Assembly: GCA_018713375.1 (NCBI GenBank)
Contig: DVOV01000010.1
Coordinates: forward strand, 1 to 9,677
Origin: Candidatus Scatomorpha stercorigallinarum
GTDB taxonomy: Bacteria; Bacillota_A; Clostridia; Oscillospirales; Oscillospiraceae
DNA: 9,677 nt
Direction: 5' to 3'
Shown: positions 1 to 6,945 of the stretch, one piece after another
Layout: every line of letters begins with the position of its first letter
Numbering within the stretch: position 1 is the first letter of the stretch
Notes under the pieces: model-generated
The model's input: the letters and a program-made list of their open reading frames with translations, nothing else
Told to the model about the DNA's origin: nothing
Database searches by the model: none
Program-made: the position numbers and the translations under genes

Positions 1-189
1 CGCAAGCTCTGTGACGCCGGCTGCATCGGCTGCATGAAGTGCCAGCGCGAGTGCCCGCACGAGGCCATCAAGGTCGTCAACAACTTGGCCACCATCGACT
101 ACGACAAGTGCACCGGCTGCGGCCACTGCGCCGAGGTCTGCCCGCGGCACATCATCCACCCGCAGAAGATCTACGTCCAGGAAAACTGA
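1..189 (+). CDS. rnfB: Rnf complex ferredoxin subunit RnfB, C-terminal fragment
   Basis: The reading frame is open from base 1 to a TGA at 187-189 and gives the last 62 residues of a protein whose start lies outside the window. The fragment is a double [4Fe-4S] ferredoxin module. A first cluster CxxxCxxCxxCxxxCP (Cys 4, 8, 11, 14, 18) is followed by the VVNNLATIDYDKC linker and a second CxxCxxCxxxCP cluster. The extra leading Cys and the 'VVNNLA-IDY-KC' linker are characteristic of RnfB, the subunit that receives electrons from reduced ferredoxin in the membrane Rnf complex, which couples ferredoxin:NAD+ electron transfer to ion export. In Clostridia rnfB is usually last in rnfCDGEAB, and here a strong terminator follows, which fits. 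Another polyferredoxin is possible because the N-terminal membrane anchor and Fe-S domain are not visible. Confidence 0.87.
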   Translation, partial: RKLCDAGCIGCMKCQRECPHEAIKVVNNLATIDYDKCTGCGHCAEVCPRHIIHPQKIYVQEN

Positions 190-201
190 AAACACCGCGC
201 G

Positions 202-235
202 CGGCGCCCTCCGGCAACGGGGGGCGCCGTTTTTT
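202..235 (+). terminator. Rho-independent terminator after rnfB
   Basis: A hairpin with a 12-bp stem (202-213 paired with 218-229, one T-G wobble at 210/221) closes on a GCAA (GNRA) tetraloop at 214-217. A run of six T follows at 230-235. It starts 12 bases after the rnfB stop, so it ends the upstream operon and separates it from the next gene. Confidence 0.92.
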
Positions 236-266
236 GCCCGGCGGGGGAAAAATTTGCCGCCGGCCC

Positions 267-294
267 TTGATTTTTGCCCCAGATACGGTATGAT
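267..294 (+). promoter_or_regulatory. Candidate sigma-A promoter for the BMP-fusion/phosphoesterase unit
   Basis: TTGATT at 267-272 and TATGAT at 289-294 are separated by 16 bases, in a locally AT-richer stretch between the rnfB terminator and the ATG at 342. This would give a leader of about 40 nt. The match is by eye only (4 of 6 and 5 of 6 positions to consensus). No operator-like repeat is obvious around it. Confidence 0.55.
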
Positions 295-341
295 TACATT
301 GTAAAGCTGTTGACCGCCGACCGAGTGGACAGGAGAGGGAT

Positions 342-2327
342 ATGAACAGATCGGAAGCCTTCCAGCAATATCAGAAGTCATACCGGGCCGGGCAGAAATA
401 CTGCCGGGCCTGCATGATCAGCGGCAGCTACCCCTATATCCGGGTGCTGGACGAGATACTTGACGAATCCACGCTCATCGGGCGCATGGACCTGGGCGTG
501 ATGGAGATACCCACCGAGCTCATCATCGGCACCAAGCACGCCGAGCGGCGGCTGGCCTTCGCCGCCAATTACATGCCGCTGCTGCCGTCCGACACGGAAT
601 TTGCCGCCAAGTGGATCAGCCTCTGCGCGGCCCACCTGAGCGAAGAGGGCATCAACGACCCCATCAGCTGCTATGAGTACATGGGCGAGTTCTACGTGCA
701 GGAGGGGCACAAGCGCGTGAGCGTGCTGCGCAGCTACGGCGCGGCGGGCGTCTCCGCGCGCGTGGTGCGCCTGGTGCCCGCGTATTCGGACGACGTGCGC
801 GTGCGCGTTTACTATGAATTCATGGACTTTTTCGCCCTCACGCGGCTCTACAGCGTGGATTTCCGCCGCCCGGGCGGCTACGCAAAGCTGCTCGAGGCGC
901 TGGGCTGCGAGCCCGGCCGCACCTGGACGGACTCCGAGCGCCAGAGCTTCGCCGCCAGCTTCATGCGCTTTGGCGAGGCCTTCCGCAAGCTCAACCGCGA
1001 AAAACTGCCCGTGACGGCGGCGGAAGCGCTGCTGGTCTGGCTGCGCGTCTACAAAATGCCGGACATGAAGGCGATGATGATGCCCGACCTGGTGAAGAGC
1101 ATCGAGTCCGTGTGGGCGGACATCCGCCTGCTGGAGAGCGACGAGCCCATCGCCGTGGAGACCGAGCCGCCGGAGCCGACGGACGAGGCCGCCCGCCGCG
1201 GGCTGCTCACGCGCATCATCGAGCCGCTGCCCAGCCACCTGGACGTGGCCTTCGTCCACGCCTTCCGCCCGGAGTCCAGCCAGTGGACCACCACGCACGA
1301 CATGGGGCGCCAGTACCTGGAAAGCCAGCTGGGCGACGTGATAACCGTCCGCTCCTACGCCCCGGAGCCGGGGCAGGACCCGGCGGAGCTGATGGAAAAG
1401 GCCGTGGAGGAGGGGGCGGACGTCATCTTCGCCACCGCGCCGCCGCTCATCGGCCCCTGCCTGAAAACGGCCGCGCTGCACCCGGAGGTGCGCGTGCTCA
1501 ACTGTTCGCTCTCCATGCCCTACGCCAGCATCCGCACCTATTACTGCCGCACATATGAGGCCAAGTTCATCACCGGCGCCATCGCCGGCGCCATGAGCCG
1601 CTCCGGCCGCATCGGCTATGTGGCCAATTACCCCATCCTCGGCGTCACCGCCAGCATAAACGCCTTCGCGCTGGGCGCGCGCATGACCAACCCCGAGGCG
1701 CGCATCGACCTGCGCTGGAGCTGCGTGGACCCCAGCCCGGTGGCGGACTTCGTGCGCGAGGGCATCACCGTCATCTCCAACCGCGACGCCATCGCCGCCG
1801 GCCAGGCCAGCTATGTCTGGGACTGGGGCACCTACCTGCGCCGGGAGGACGGCTCTCTGACGCCCCTGGCCTCGCCCTGCTGGGACTGGGGCAAGTTCTA
1901 CGAGCGCGTGGTGCGCAGCATCATGGACGGCACCTGGGACCTCTCCGCCGAGCGGGCGGGCGAGCGCGCCGTCAACTACTGGTGGGGGATGAAGAGCGGC
2001 GTCATCGACGTGCAGCTCAGCCCCGACCTGCCCGCGGGCGTGCGCCATCTGGCCTGGATACTCAAGCGCGGGCTCTATGGCGGGGCCATCGACCCCTTCC
2101 ACTGCGCCATCATCGACCAGAGCGGCAGGAAGCGCAACGACGGCTGGCAGTGGTTCCCGCCCTGGGACGTCATGCACATGGACTGGCTCTGCGACAATGT
2201 GGACGGCTCCATCCCCAAATTCGAGGACCTGCTGCCCATGTCACAGCCGCTGGTGCGCCTGCTGGGCATCCACCGCGACCAGATGCCGCCGCTGAAGGAG
2301 GAAAAGCAGGAGGCGAAGGCGGAGTGA
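342..2327 (+). CDS. Cytosolic ParB-like/BMP-domain fusion protein
   Basis: The 661-residue protein has no signal peptide, lipobox or membrane segment, so it is probably cytosolic. The ATG at 342 has a good SD (AGGAG, 331-335, 6 bases upstream). Residues about 300-600 resemble the BMP/Med/PnrA family of periplasmic-binding-like domains. Signs are the start LDVAFVHAF, then PEVRVLNCS, RTYYCRTYEAKFITGAIAGAM, IGYVANYPI, INAFALGARMTNP, a WDWG (514-517; another at 493-496), WWGMKSGVIDV and a late IDQSG segment. PnrA binds purine nucleosides, and B. subtilis Med is a regulatory relative. Residues about 1-260 are a separate helical region with YMGEFYVQEGHKRVSVL (113-129), resembling the ParB/Srx-type substrate loop in which a GxxR-like signature sits ahead of a helix. 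Residues 265-295 look like an acidic linker. A ligand-sensing regulatory role is inference. It shares a unit with the downstream phosphoesterase. Automated annotation would probably call it an ABC transporter substrate-binding protein, which its cytosolic location does not support. Confidence 0.75.
   Translation: MNRSEAFQQYQKSYRAGQKYCRACMISGSYPYIRVLDEILDESTLIGRMDLGVMEIPTELIIGTKHAERRLAFAANYMPLLPSDTEFAAKWISLCAAHLSEEGINDPISCYEYMGEFYVQEGHKRVSVLRSYGAAGVSARVVRLVPAYSDDVRVRVYYEFMDFFALTRLYSVDFRRPGGYAKLLEALGCEPGRTWTDSERQSFAASFMRFGEAFRKLNREKLPVTAAEALLVWLRVYKMPDMKAMMMPDLVKSIESVWADIRLLESDEPIAVETEPPEPTDEAARRGLLTRIIEPLPSHLDVAFVHAFRPESSQWTTTHDMGRQYLESQLGDVITVRSYAPEPGQDPAELMEKAVEEGADVIFATAPPLIGPCLKTAALHPEVRVLNCSLSMPYASIRTYYCRTYEAKFITGAIAGAMSRSGRIGYVANYPILGVTASINAFALGARMTNPEARIDLRWSCVDPSPVADFVREGITVISNRDAIAAGQASYVWDWGTYLRREDGSLTPLASPCWDWGKFYERVVRSIMDGTWDLSAERAGERAVNYWWGMKSGVIDVQLSPDLPAGVRHLAWILKRGLYGGAIDPFHCAIIDQSGRKRNDGWQWFPPWDVMHMDWLCDNVDGSIPKFEDLLPMSQPLVRLLGIHRDQMPPLKEEKQEAKAE
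2308..2313 (+). promoter_or_regulatory. RBS deciding the GTG start of the phosphoesterase
   Basis: AGGAGG lies 10 bases before the GTG at 2324, inside the last codons of the BMP-fusion gene. It supports the GTG start over any upstream start in that frame, all of which would overlap the preceding gene deeply. A second AGGAGG at 2296-2301 is too far away to serve. Confidence 0.75.
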
Positions 2328-2932
2328 AGATACTGCTCGTGGCCGACGAGGAGAGCCCCCGTTTCTGGGACTATTACCAGCCCGGCATGTTAAAAGACAT
2401 AGACCTCATGCTGTCCTGCGGCGACCTGAAATCGGACTACCTCACCTTCCTCGTCACCATGGGCCGCGCGCCGCTGCTCTATGTCCACGGCAACCACGAC
2501 GGGCGCTACAAGTCCCGCCCGCCGGAGGGCTGCGACTGCATAGACGGCAGGCTCGTCACCGTCAAGGGCATCAGGATACTGGGCCTGGGCGGCAGCCGGC
2601 GCTACAACAACGGCGAGCACCAGTACACCGAGCGGCAGATGCTCGCGCGCGTGGTGCGCCTGCAGCCGCAGCTGCTGCTGCACGGCGGGCCGGACATCAT
2701 CCTCACGCACGCCCCCGCCGCCGGGCTGGGGGACGGGGAGGACCTGCCGCACCAGGGTTTCGAGGTTTTTTTGCGCCTGCTGGACCGCTACCGCCCGCGC
2801 TATCTCATACACGGGCACAACCACCTGCGCTACGGGCGCAACATCCCGCGGCTGATGAAATACGGCGACACCACCGTCATCAACGCCTGCGGCTATTATA
2901 TCCTGGATTACCCCACGCCCACGGGCGCATAG
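2324..2932 (+). CDS. YfcE/MJ0936-like metallophosphoesterase with a DxE first motif
   Basis: The 202-residue protein is a calcineurin-like two-metal phosphoesterase. Motifs in order are D8-x-E10 in VADEES, GD (33-34, in SCGDLKSD), GNHD (56-59), LTHAP with His129, and HGHNH (163-167). The canonical first motif is DxH; here a Glu takes the His position, as I recall from a Bacillota subfamily with 'ADEE' starts. The core is compact, without added domains, a signal peptide or a membrane segment, so the enzyme is cytosolic. The GTG start overlaps the upstream stop (GTGA, 2324-2327) and has its own SD, so translation is probably coupled to the BMP-fusion gene. The substrate is unknown; relatives hydrolyse phosphodiesters, cyclic nucleotides or nucleotides. 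A nucleoside-related role is suggested only by its partner. Confidence 0.82.
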   Translation: MKILLVADEESPRFWDYYQPGMLKDIDLMLSCGDLKSDYLTFLVTMGRAPLLYVHGNHDGRYKSRPPEGCDCIDGRLVTVKGIRILGLGGSRRYNNGEHQYTERQMLARVVRLQPQLLLHGGPDIILTHAPAAGLGDGEDLPHQGFEVFLRLLDRYRPRYLIHGHNHLRYGRNIPRLMKYGDTTVINACGYYILDYPTPTGA

Positions 2933-2943
2933 GCATCCAGACG

Positions 2944-2979
2944 GCGTTTCCCGGGGCCTGGGCCCCGGGAAACGCTTTT
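2944..2979 (+). terminator. Rho-independent terminator after the phosphoesterase gene
   Basis: A perfect inverted repeat pairs 2944-2958 with 2961-2975 (15 complementary bases; a realistic fold keeps 14 pairs and a 4-base loop). Only four T follow, at 2976-2979. The stem is very stable and starts 11 bases past the stop codon. The short T run makes it a less classic terminator than the one at 202-235. Confidence 0.8.
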
Positions 2980-3016
2980 ACCGGCCGCAGCGGCATGGTT
3001 TGAGCAATAAAAATTG

Positions 3017-3046
3017 TTGTCACGCCGCGCCCGGGCGTGGTATAAT
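3017..3046 (+). promoter_or_regulatory. Strong extended -10 promoter for the gdpP-rplI-dnaB run
   Basis: TTGTCA (3017-3022) and a perfect TATAAT (3041-3046) are 18 bases apart. TGG immediately precedes the -10 and provides an extended -10 element. Transcription should start near 3052, giving a leader of about 40 nt before the gdpP ATG. This is the best promoter match in the window. I see no riboswitch-like structure in the short leader. Confidence 0.82.
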
Positions 3047-3094
3047 CATCTATTGAAACTGAGATCTGCGCCATCACGGTGAAGAGGTGATCGG

Positions 3095-5092
3095 ATGAAT
3101 AAAAAAGTACAGCGCCTGGTCGAGCCCAACCTGAGGCTCTACCTCTTCATACTCGTGGCCTTTGCGGCGGCGACGCTGTTCTTCGGGCAGTACCTGCTGG
3201 CGGCCGTGGAGGGAGGGATCATACTGCTGCTGGTGGTCTGGTCGCTGTTCATGGCGCGCAAGCGCCGGCGCGAGCTGATGGAGTACATCGAATCCGTCAC
3301 CTACGACGCGGACACGGCCAAGAACAACACGCTGATGAATTTCCCCCTGCCGATGGCCGTGTTCTCGCTCAACGACTCGCGCATCGTCTGGGCCAACCAG
3401 GTGTTTTTCGACATGTGCGGCGTCACCGGGGCGCGCTTTGAAGCGCGCATAGACGACATGGTGCCCGGCTTCAGCGGCAAATGGCTGCTGGAGGGCAAGA
3501 CGCAGTACCCCGGGCTCATCGAGACGAACGGCAAAAAGTACCAGATACACGGCAATATCATCCGCTCCACCGAAGAGGGCGAGGGCGCCGAGCGCGGCTT
3601 CATGGGCATCGCCTACTGGGTGGACGTGACGGATTACGACGACATACGGATAAAATACGAGCAGTCGCGCCCGGTGGTGGCCACCATCGTCATCGACAAC
3701 TACGACGAGATGATAAAAAACCAGCCCGACCGCGTGAAGAACGAGCTGCGCGACGCGGTGGAGGACCGCATCACCCAGTTCGCGGAGGGCAAGGACGCCG
3801 TGCTGCGCCGCTATGACCGCGACCGCTACCTCTTCATCTTTGAATCCCGCCACCTGGACCAGATGAGGGCGGACAAGTTCCCGCTGCTGGAGCGCGTGCA
3901 CGAGGTCGTCAGCCCCAGCGGCATCCACGCCTCCGTCAGCATCGGCCTGGGCGTGGACGGCAGCGGCTTCGGGGAGGACTTCCAGTTCAGCTCCCTGGCC
4001 GTGGAGATGGCCCTCTCCCGCGGCGGCGACCAGGCCGTGGTGAAGAACCGCTTCAACTTCGAGTTCTTCGGCGGCCGCGGCAACGAGGTGGAGACGCGCA
4101 CGAAGGTCAAGAGCCGCGTGATGGCCAACGCCCTGGCGGAGCTGATCGCCGACTCCTCGCGCGTTTTCGCCATGGGGCACAAGTTCGCGGACCTGGACGC
4201 CGTGGGCTCCGCCGTGGCCGTGTGCTGCATCGCGCGCAAGAAGGGCAAGCCCTGCCGCATCGTCATCGACCCGGTGAAGAACTCCTCCGCGCTGCTGATC
4301 GAGCGGCTCAAACACGAGCCGGAGTACAAAAACGCCTTCATCACCCCGCAGGAGGCCATGCTGCAGGCCGACAGCCGCACGCTGCTGGTGGTGGTGGACA
4401 CCAACCGCCCCGAGCAGGTGGAGGACCAGGCGCTGCTCCAGACCTGCACGCGCGTGGCCGTCATCGACCACCACCGCCGCGCGGCGACCTATATCGAGAA
4501 CGCCGACCTCACCTTCCACGAGCCCTACGCCTCCTCCGTCTGCGAGCTGATGAGCGAGGTGCTGCAGGAGATCGTGGAGCCGGACGACATCCTCCGCTGC
4601 GAGGCGGAGGCCATGCTCTCCGGCATCGTGCTGGACACGAAGAATTTCACCATACGCACGGGCGAGCGCACCTTCGAGGCCGCAGCCTTCCTGAGAAGGG
4701 CGGGGGCGGACACCACGGAGGTGAAGAAGCTGCTGCAGAACGACATGGAGCACACCGTGGCCCGCTACAAGATACTGCAGAGCGCGCGGCTCTACCGCGG
4801 CAACATCGCCGTGGCCGTGCCCAGCGGGCCGCAGGACCGCGTGGTGGTGGCGCAGGCGGCGGACGAGCTGCTGAACATCTCCGGCATCGACGCCTCCTTC
4901 GTCGTCTGCCCCACGGAGGACGGGGCCAACATCTCCGCCCGCAGCATCGGCGACATCAACGCGCAGATGATAATGGAGAAGCTCGGCGGCGGCGGCAACC
5001 GCAGCGCCGCGGCCGCGCAGCTGCACGGCACAGACATACGCACGGCGGTGAACAGCCTGTTCGCCGCGATAGACGAATACCTCGACGGCTGA
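3095..5092 (+). CDS. gdpP: GdpP-type cyclic-di-AMP phosphodiesterase
   Basis: The 665-residue membrane protein matches GdpP (YybT), which hydrolyses c-di-AMP to pApA. Two membrane segments lie at about 14-30 and 34-53. They are followed by a PAS-like domain (about 80-185; [14 protein letters not shown]), a degenerate GGDEF-like domain (about 190-330, with RYDRDRY where the signature would be) and a DHH/DHHA1 catalytic region. Metal-binding residues are present: GHK-x-x-D-x-D (His362, Asp366, Asp368), Asp435 in VVVDTNR, DHH (458-460) and Asp514 in DTKNF. The DHHA1 glycine motif reads GGGGNR (631-636), where His usually follows the glycines; this is the one odd residue. The start is set by GAGGTGATC (3084-3092), a long match to the 16S tail. 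It heads the gdpP-rplI-dnaB order known from many Bacillota and lies behind its own strong promoter. Confidence 0.94.
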   Translation: MNKKVQRLVEPNLRLYLFILVAFAAATLFFGQYLLAAVEGGIILLLVVWSLFMARKRRRELMEYIESVTYDADTAKNNTLMNFPLPMAVFSLNDSRIVWANQVFFDMCGVTGARFEARIDDMVPGFSGKWLLEGKTQYPGLIETNGKKYQIHGNIIRSTEEGEGAERGFMGIAYWVDVTDYDDIRIKYEQSRPVVATIVIDNYDEMIKNQPDRVKNELRDAVEDRITQFAEGKDAVLRRYDRDRYLFIFESRHLDQMRADKFPLLERVHEVVSPSGIHASVSIGLGVDGSGFGEDFQFSSLAVEMALSRGGDQAVVKNRFNFEFFGGRGNEVETRTKVKSRVMANALAELIADSSRVFAMGHKFADLDAVGSAVAVCCIARKKGKPCRIVIDPVKNSSALLIERLKHEPEYKNAFITPQEAMLQADSRTLLVVVDTNRPEQVEDQALLQTCTRVAVIDHHRRAATYIENADLTFHEPYASSVCELMSEVLQEIVEPDDILRCEAEAMLSGIVLDTKNFTIRTGERTFEAAAFLRRAGADTTEVKKLLQNDMEHTVARYKILQSARLYRGNIAVAVPSGPQDRVVVAQAADELLNISGIDASFVVCPTEDGANISARSIGDINAQMIMEKLGGGGNRSAAAAQLHGTDIRTAVNSLFAAIDEYLDG

Positions 5093-5129
5093 GCGCAGCG
5101 CCGGCCGCAGGCAGAAAGGAAGATATGAG

Positions 5130-5579
5130 ATGAAAGTGATATTCAATGTGGACGTCAGGGGCCAGGGCAAGAAGGGCGAGATGAAGGAGGTCTCCGACGG
5201 CTACGCCCGCAACTACCTGCTGCCGCGCAAGCTGGCCAGCGAGGCCACGGCGGACGCCGTGAACGCCTTCAAGCTGCGCGAGAAGGCCAAGGCCGCGCAG
5301 ATCGCCCGCGACCGCGCGCTGGCGGAGGAGAACGCCAAAAAGCTCGCCGGCGTGGTGGTGCAGGTGCAGGCCCGCGCCGGCCAGGGCGGCCGCCTCTTCG
5401 GCGCCGTCACCAGCCAGGAGATTTCCGACGCCCTGCGCGAGCAGCACGGCATCGAGATCGAGAAGAACCGCATCGTGCAGCCCGAGCCCATCAAGCAGTT
5501 CGGCAGCTACGAGGTGAAGGCCAAGCTGGGCAGCGAGGTGAGCGGCACCATCAACGTGCTCGTCACCGAGAAGAAATGA
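5130..5579 (+). CDS. rplI: 50S ribosomal protein L9
   Basis: This 149-residue protein has the normal L9 length. The N-terminal domain that binds 23S rRNA carries the family signature [22 protein letters not shown] (about residues 11-32). It continues into the long connecting helix, rich in Lys, Ala and Glu (about 45-75), and then a C-terminal globular domain with the FGAVTSQEI segment. L9 sits at the base of the L1 stalk and influences reading-frame maintenance. The ATG at 5130 has an AAAGGA SD at 5115-5120. An ATG at 5125 is out of frame and meets a stop after two codons. The gene lies 37 bases after gdpP and 19 before dnaB, so it is almost certainly co-transcribed with both. Confidence 0.98.
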   Translation: MKVIFNVDVRGQGKKGEMKEVSDGYARNYLLPRKLASEATADAVNAFKLREKAKAAQIARDRALAEENAKKLAGVVVQVQARAGQGGRLFGAVTSQEISDALREQHGIEIEKNRIVQPEPIKQFGSYEVKAKLGSEVSGTINVLVTEKK

Positions 5580-5598
5580 TTTCCAAGAGGGAGCGGAC

Positions 5599-6945
5599 AT
5601 GAACGAACTTCTCGGCCGGCAGGCGCCGCACTCGGCAAGCGCCGAGCAGGCGGTCCTCGGCTCCATGCTGATCGACCCGCGGTGCATCTCCGAGGTCATT
5701 GACAAGGTGAAGTCGGACGACTTCTATATACAGCAGAACCGCGAGATCTTCGAGACGATGTTCGCCATGTTCGCCTACGGCCAGACGATCGACCCCGTCA
5801 CCGTCCTCGACCAGATGCGCGTCCGCGGCGTGTACAAGGAGGGCTCCAGCCAGCAGTACCTGATGGAGCTGATGCAGATCACGCCCACGGCCGCCAACGT
5901 GCTCGAATACGCCGCCATCGTCCGCGACCGCGCGCTGCTGCGCGGCCTGGCCGCGGCGGCGGACGAGATAAACAACATGGTCTATGAGGGCGCGGGCGAG
6001 GCCGACGACATGCTGGAGGCCGCGGAGCGCAAGATATACGCCCTGCGCAAGGACCGCAGCACCGGCGGGCTGATGCCCGTCTCCGTGGTGGTGCAGAACG
6101 TCTATGACCAGCTTTCGGAGGCCGCGGCCAGCGAGAGCGCCGTCCCCGGCCTCACCACCGGCATCGGCGACCTGGACCGCACGATACTGGGCATGGGCCC
6201 CGGCGACCTCATCCTCATCGCCTCCCGCCCCGGCATGGGCAAGACCAGCATGGGGCTGAACATCGCCATGCACGTGGCCAAGGCCTCCAAAAAGACCGTG
6301 GCCGTCTTTTCGCTGGAGATGACGCGCGAGCAGCTGGTGACGCGCCTGCTCGCCGGCGAGGCCCTGGTGGACAGCCAGAAGCTGCAGACGGGCCGGCTGA
6401 GCTCCGACGAGTGGCGGCGCATCAGCAGCGCGGCCAGCGTCCTCAGCGCCACGGACCTGCGCATCGACGACAACCCCTCGCTCACCGTCTCCGACATGAA
6501 CGCCCAGTGCCGCCGCCTGACGGACCTGGGGCTGGTGGTCGTGGACTACCTGCAGCTGATGCAGTCGGCCGGCAGCGGCCACTCCTGGTCGAACGAGAGC
6601 CGCACCCAGGCCGTCAGCGATATCAGCCGCATGATGAAGATCATGGCCAAGGAGCTGGGCGTGCCCGTGCTCTGCCTTTCGCAGCTCTCGCGAGCGAACG
6701 AGTCGCGCCAGAACAAGCGGCCCATGCTCTCGGACCTGCGCGAGTCCGGCGCCATCGAGCAGGACGCCGACGTCGTCATCGGCCTCTACCGCGAGGGCTA
6801 TTACAACACCGAGTGCGAGAACCCCAACGAGGCCGAGGCCATCATACTGAAAAACCGCCGCGGCTCCATCGGCACGCTGAAGCTGATGTGGCTGCCGCAG
6901 TACACCACCTTCGCCGCCATGTCGCAGAGGGCGGACGATGAGTGA
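5599..6945 (+). CDS. dnaB: Replicative DNA helicase DnaB
   Basis: This 448-residue hexameric helicase unwinds DNA 5' to 3' ahead of the replisome. The N-terminal helical domain opens with the typical PHSASAEQAVLGSMLID. After a linker, the RecA-like motor has Walker A RPGMGKT (210-216, Lys215), FSLEM, Walker B VVVDYLQLM (Asp316) and the DLRESGAIEQDADVV block, all as in the family. Length is normal and nothing is missing; no intein interrupts the Walker A region, a common intein site in this family. The ATG at 5599 has an AGAGGGAG SD at 5586-5593. The stop codon overlaps the start of tilS by 8 bases. In B. subtilis nomenclature this gene is dnaC. Confidence 0.98.
   Translation: MNELLGRQAPHSASAEQAVLGSMLIDPRCISEVIDKVKSDDFYIQQNREIFETMFAMFAYGQTIDPVTVLDQMRVRGVYKEGSSQQYLMELMQITPTAANVLEYAAIVRDRALLRGLAAAADEINNMVYEGAGEADDMLEAAERKIYALRKDRSTGGLMPVSVVVQNVYDQLSEAAASESAVPGLTTGIGDLDRTILGMGPGDLILIASRPGMGKTSMGLNIAMHVAKASKKTVAVFSLEMTREQLVTRLLAGEALVDSQKLQTGRLSSDEWRRISSAASVLSATDLRIDDNPSLTVSDMNAQCRRLTDLGLVVVDYLQLMQSAGSGHSWSNESRTQAVSDISRMMKIMAKELGVPVLCLSQLSRANESRQNKRPMLSDLRESGAIEQDADVVIGLYREGYYNTECENPNEAEAIILKNRRGSIGTLKLMWLPQYTTFAAMSQRADDE

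Noticed and set aside
39..293. 84-residue open frame on the + strand across the rnfB end and terminator
   Set aside because: It is out of frame with the ferredoxin cysteine motifs and runs through the terminator hairpin; the peptide is Arg/Pro-rich and unlike a protein.
378..2177. 599-residue open frame on the - strand opposite the BMP-fusion gene
   Set aside because: It is a mirror of the GC-rich + strand gene. The product is a low-complexity His/Ala/Gly/Arg-rich peptide with no recognisable domain, and no promoter or RBS context supports it.
1982..2323. Upstream start for the phosphoesterase within the BMP-fusion gene
   Set aside because: The added peptide is a frame shadow, and the GTG at 2324 with its SD starts exactly at the typical beta-strand beginning of the fold.
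3074..5170. 698-residue open frame on the - strand opposite gdpP
   Set aside because: It covers all of gdpP plus the start of rplI, both securely identified on the + strand. The composition is the same His/Ala/Val/Arg-rich shadow pattern caused by third-position GC bias.
5563..6582. 339-residue open frame on the - strand opposite dnaB
   Set aside because: It is a shadow of dnaB with no family motifs.
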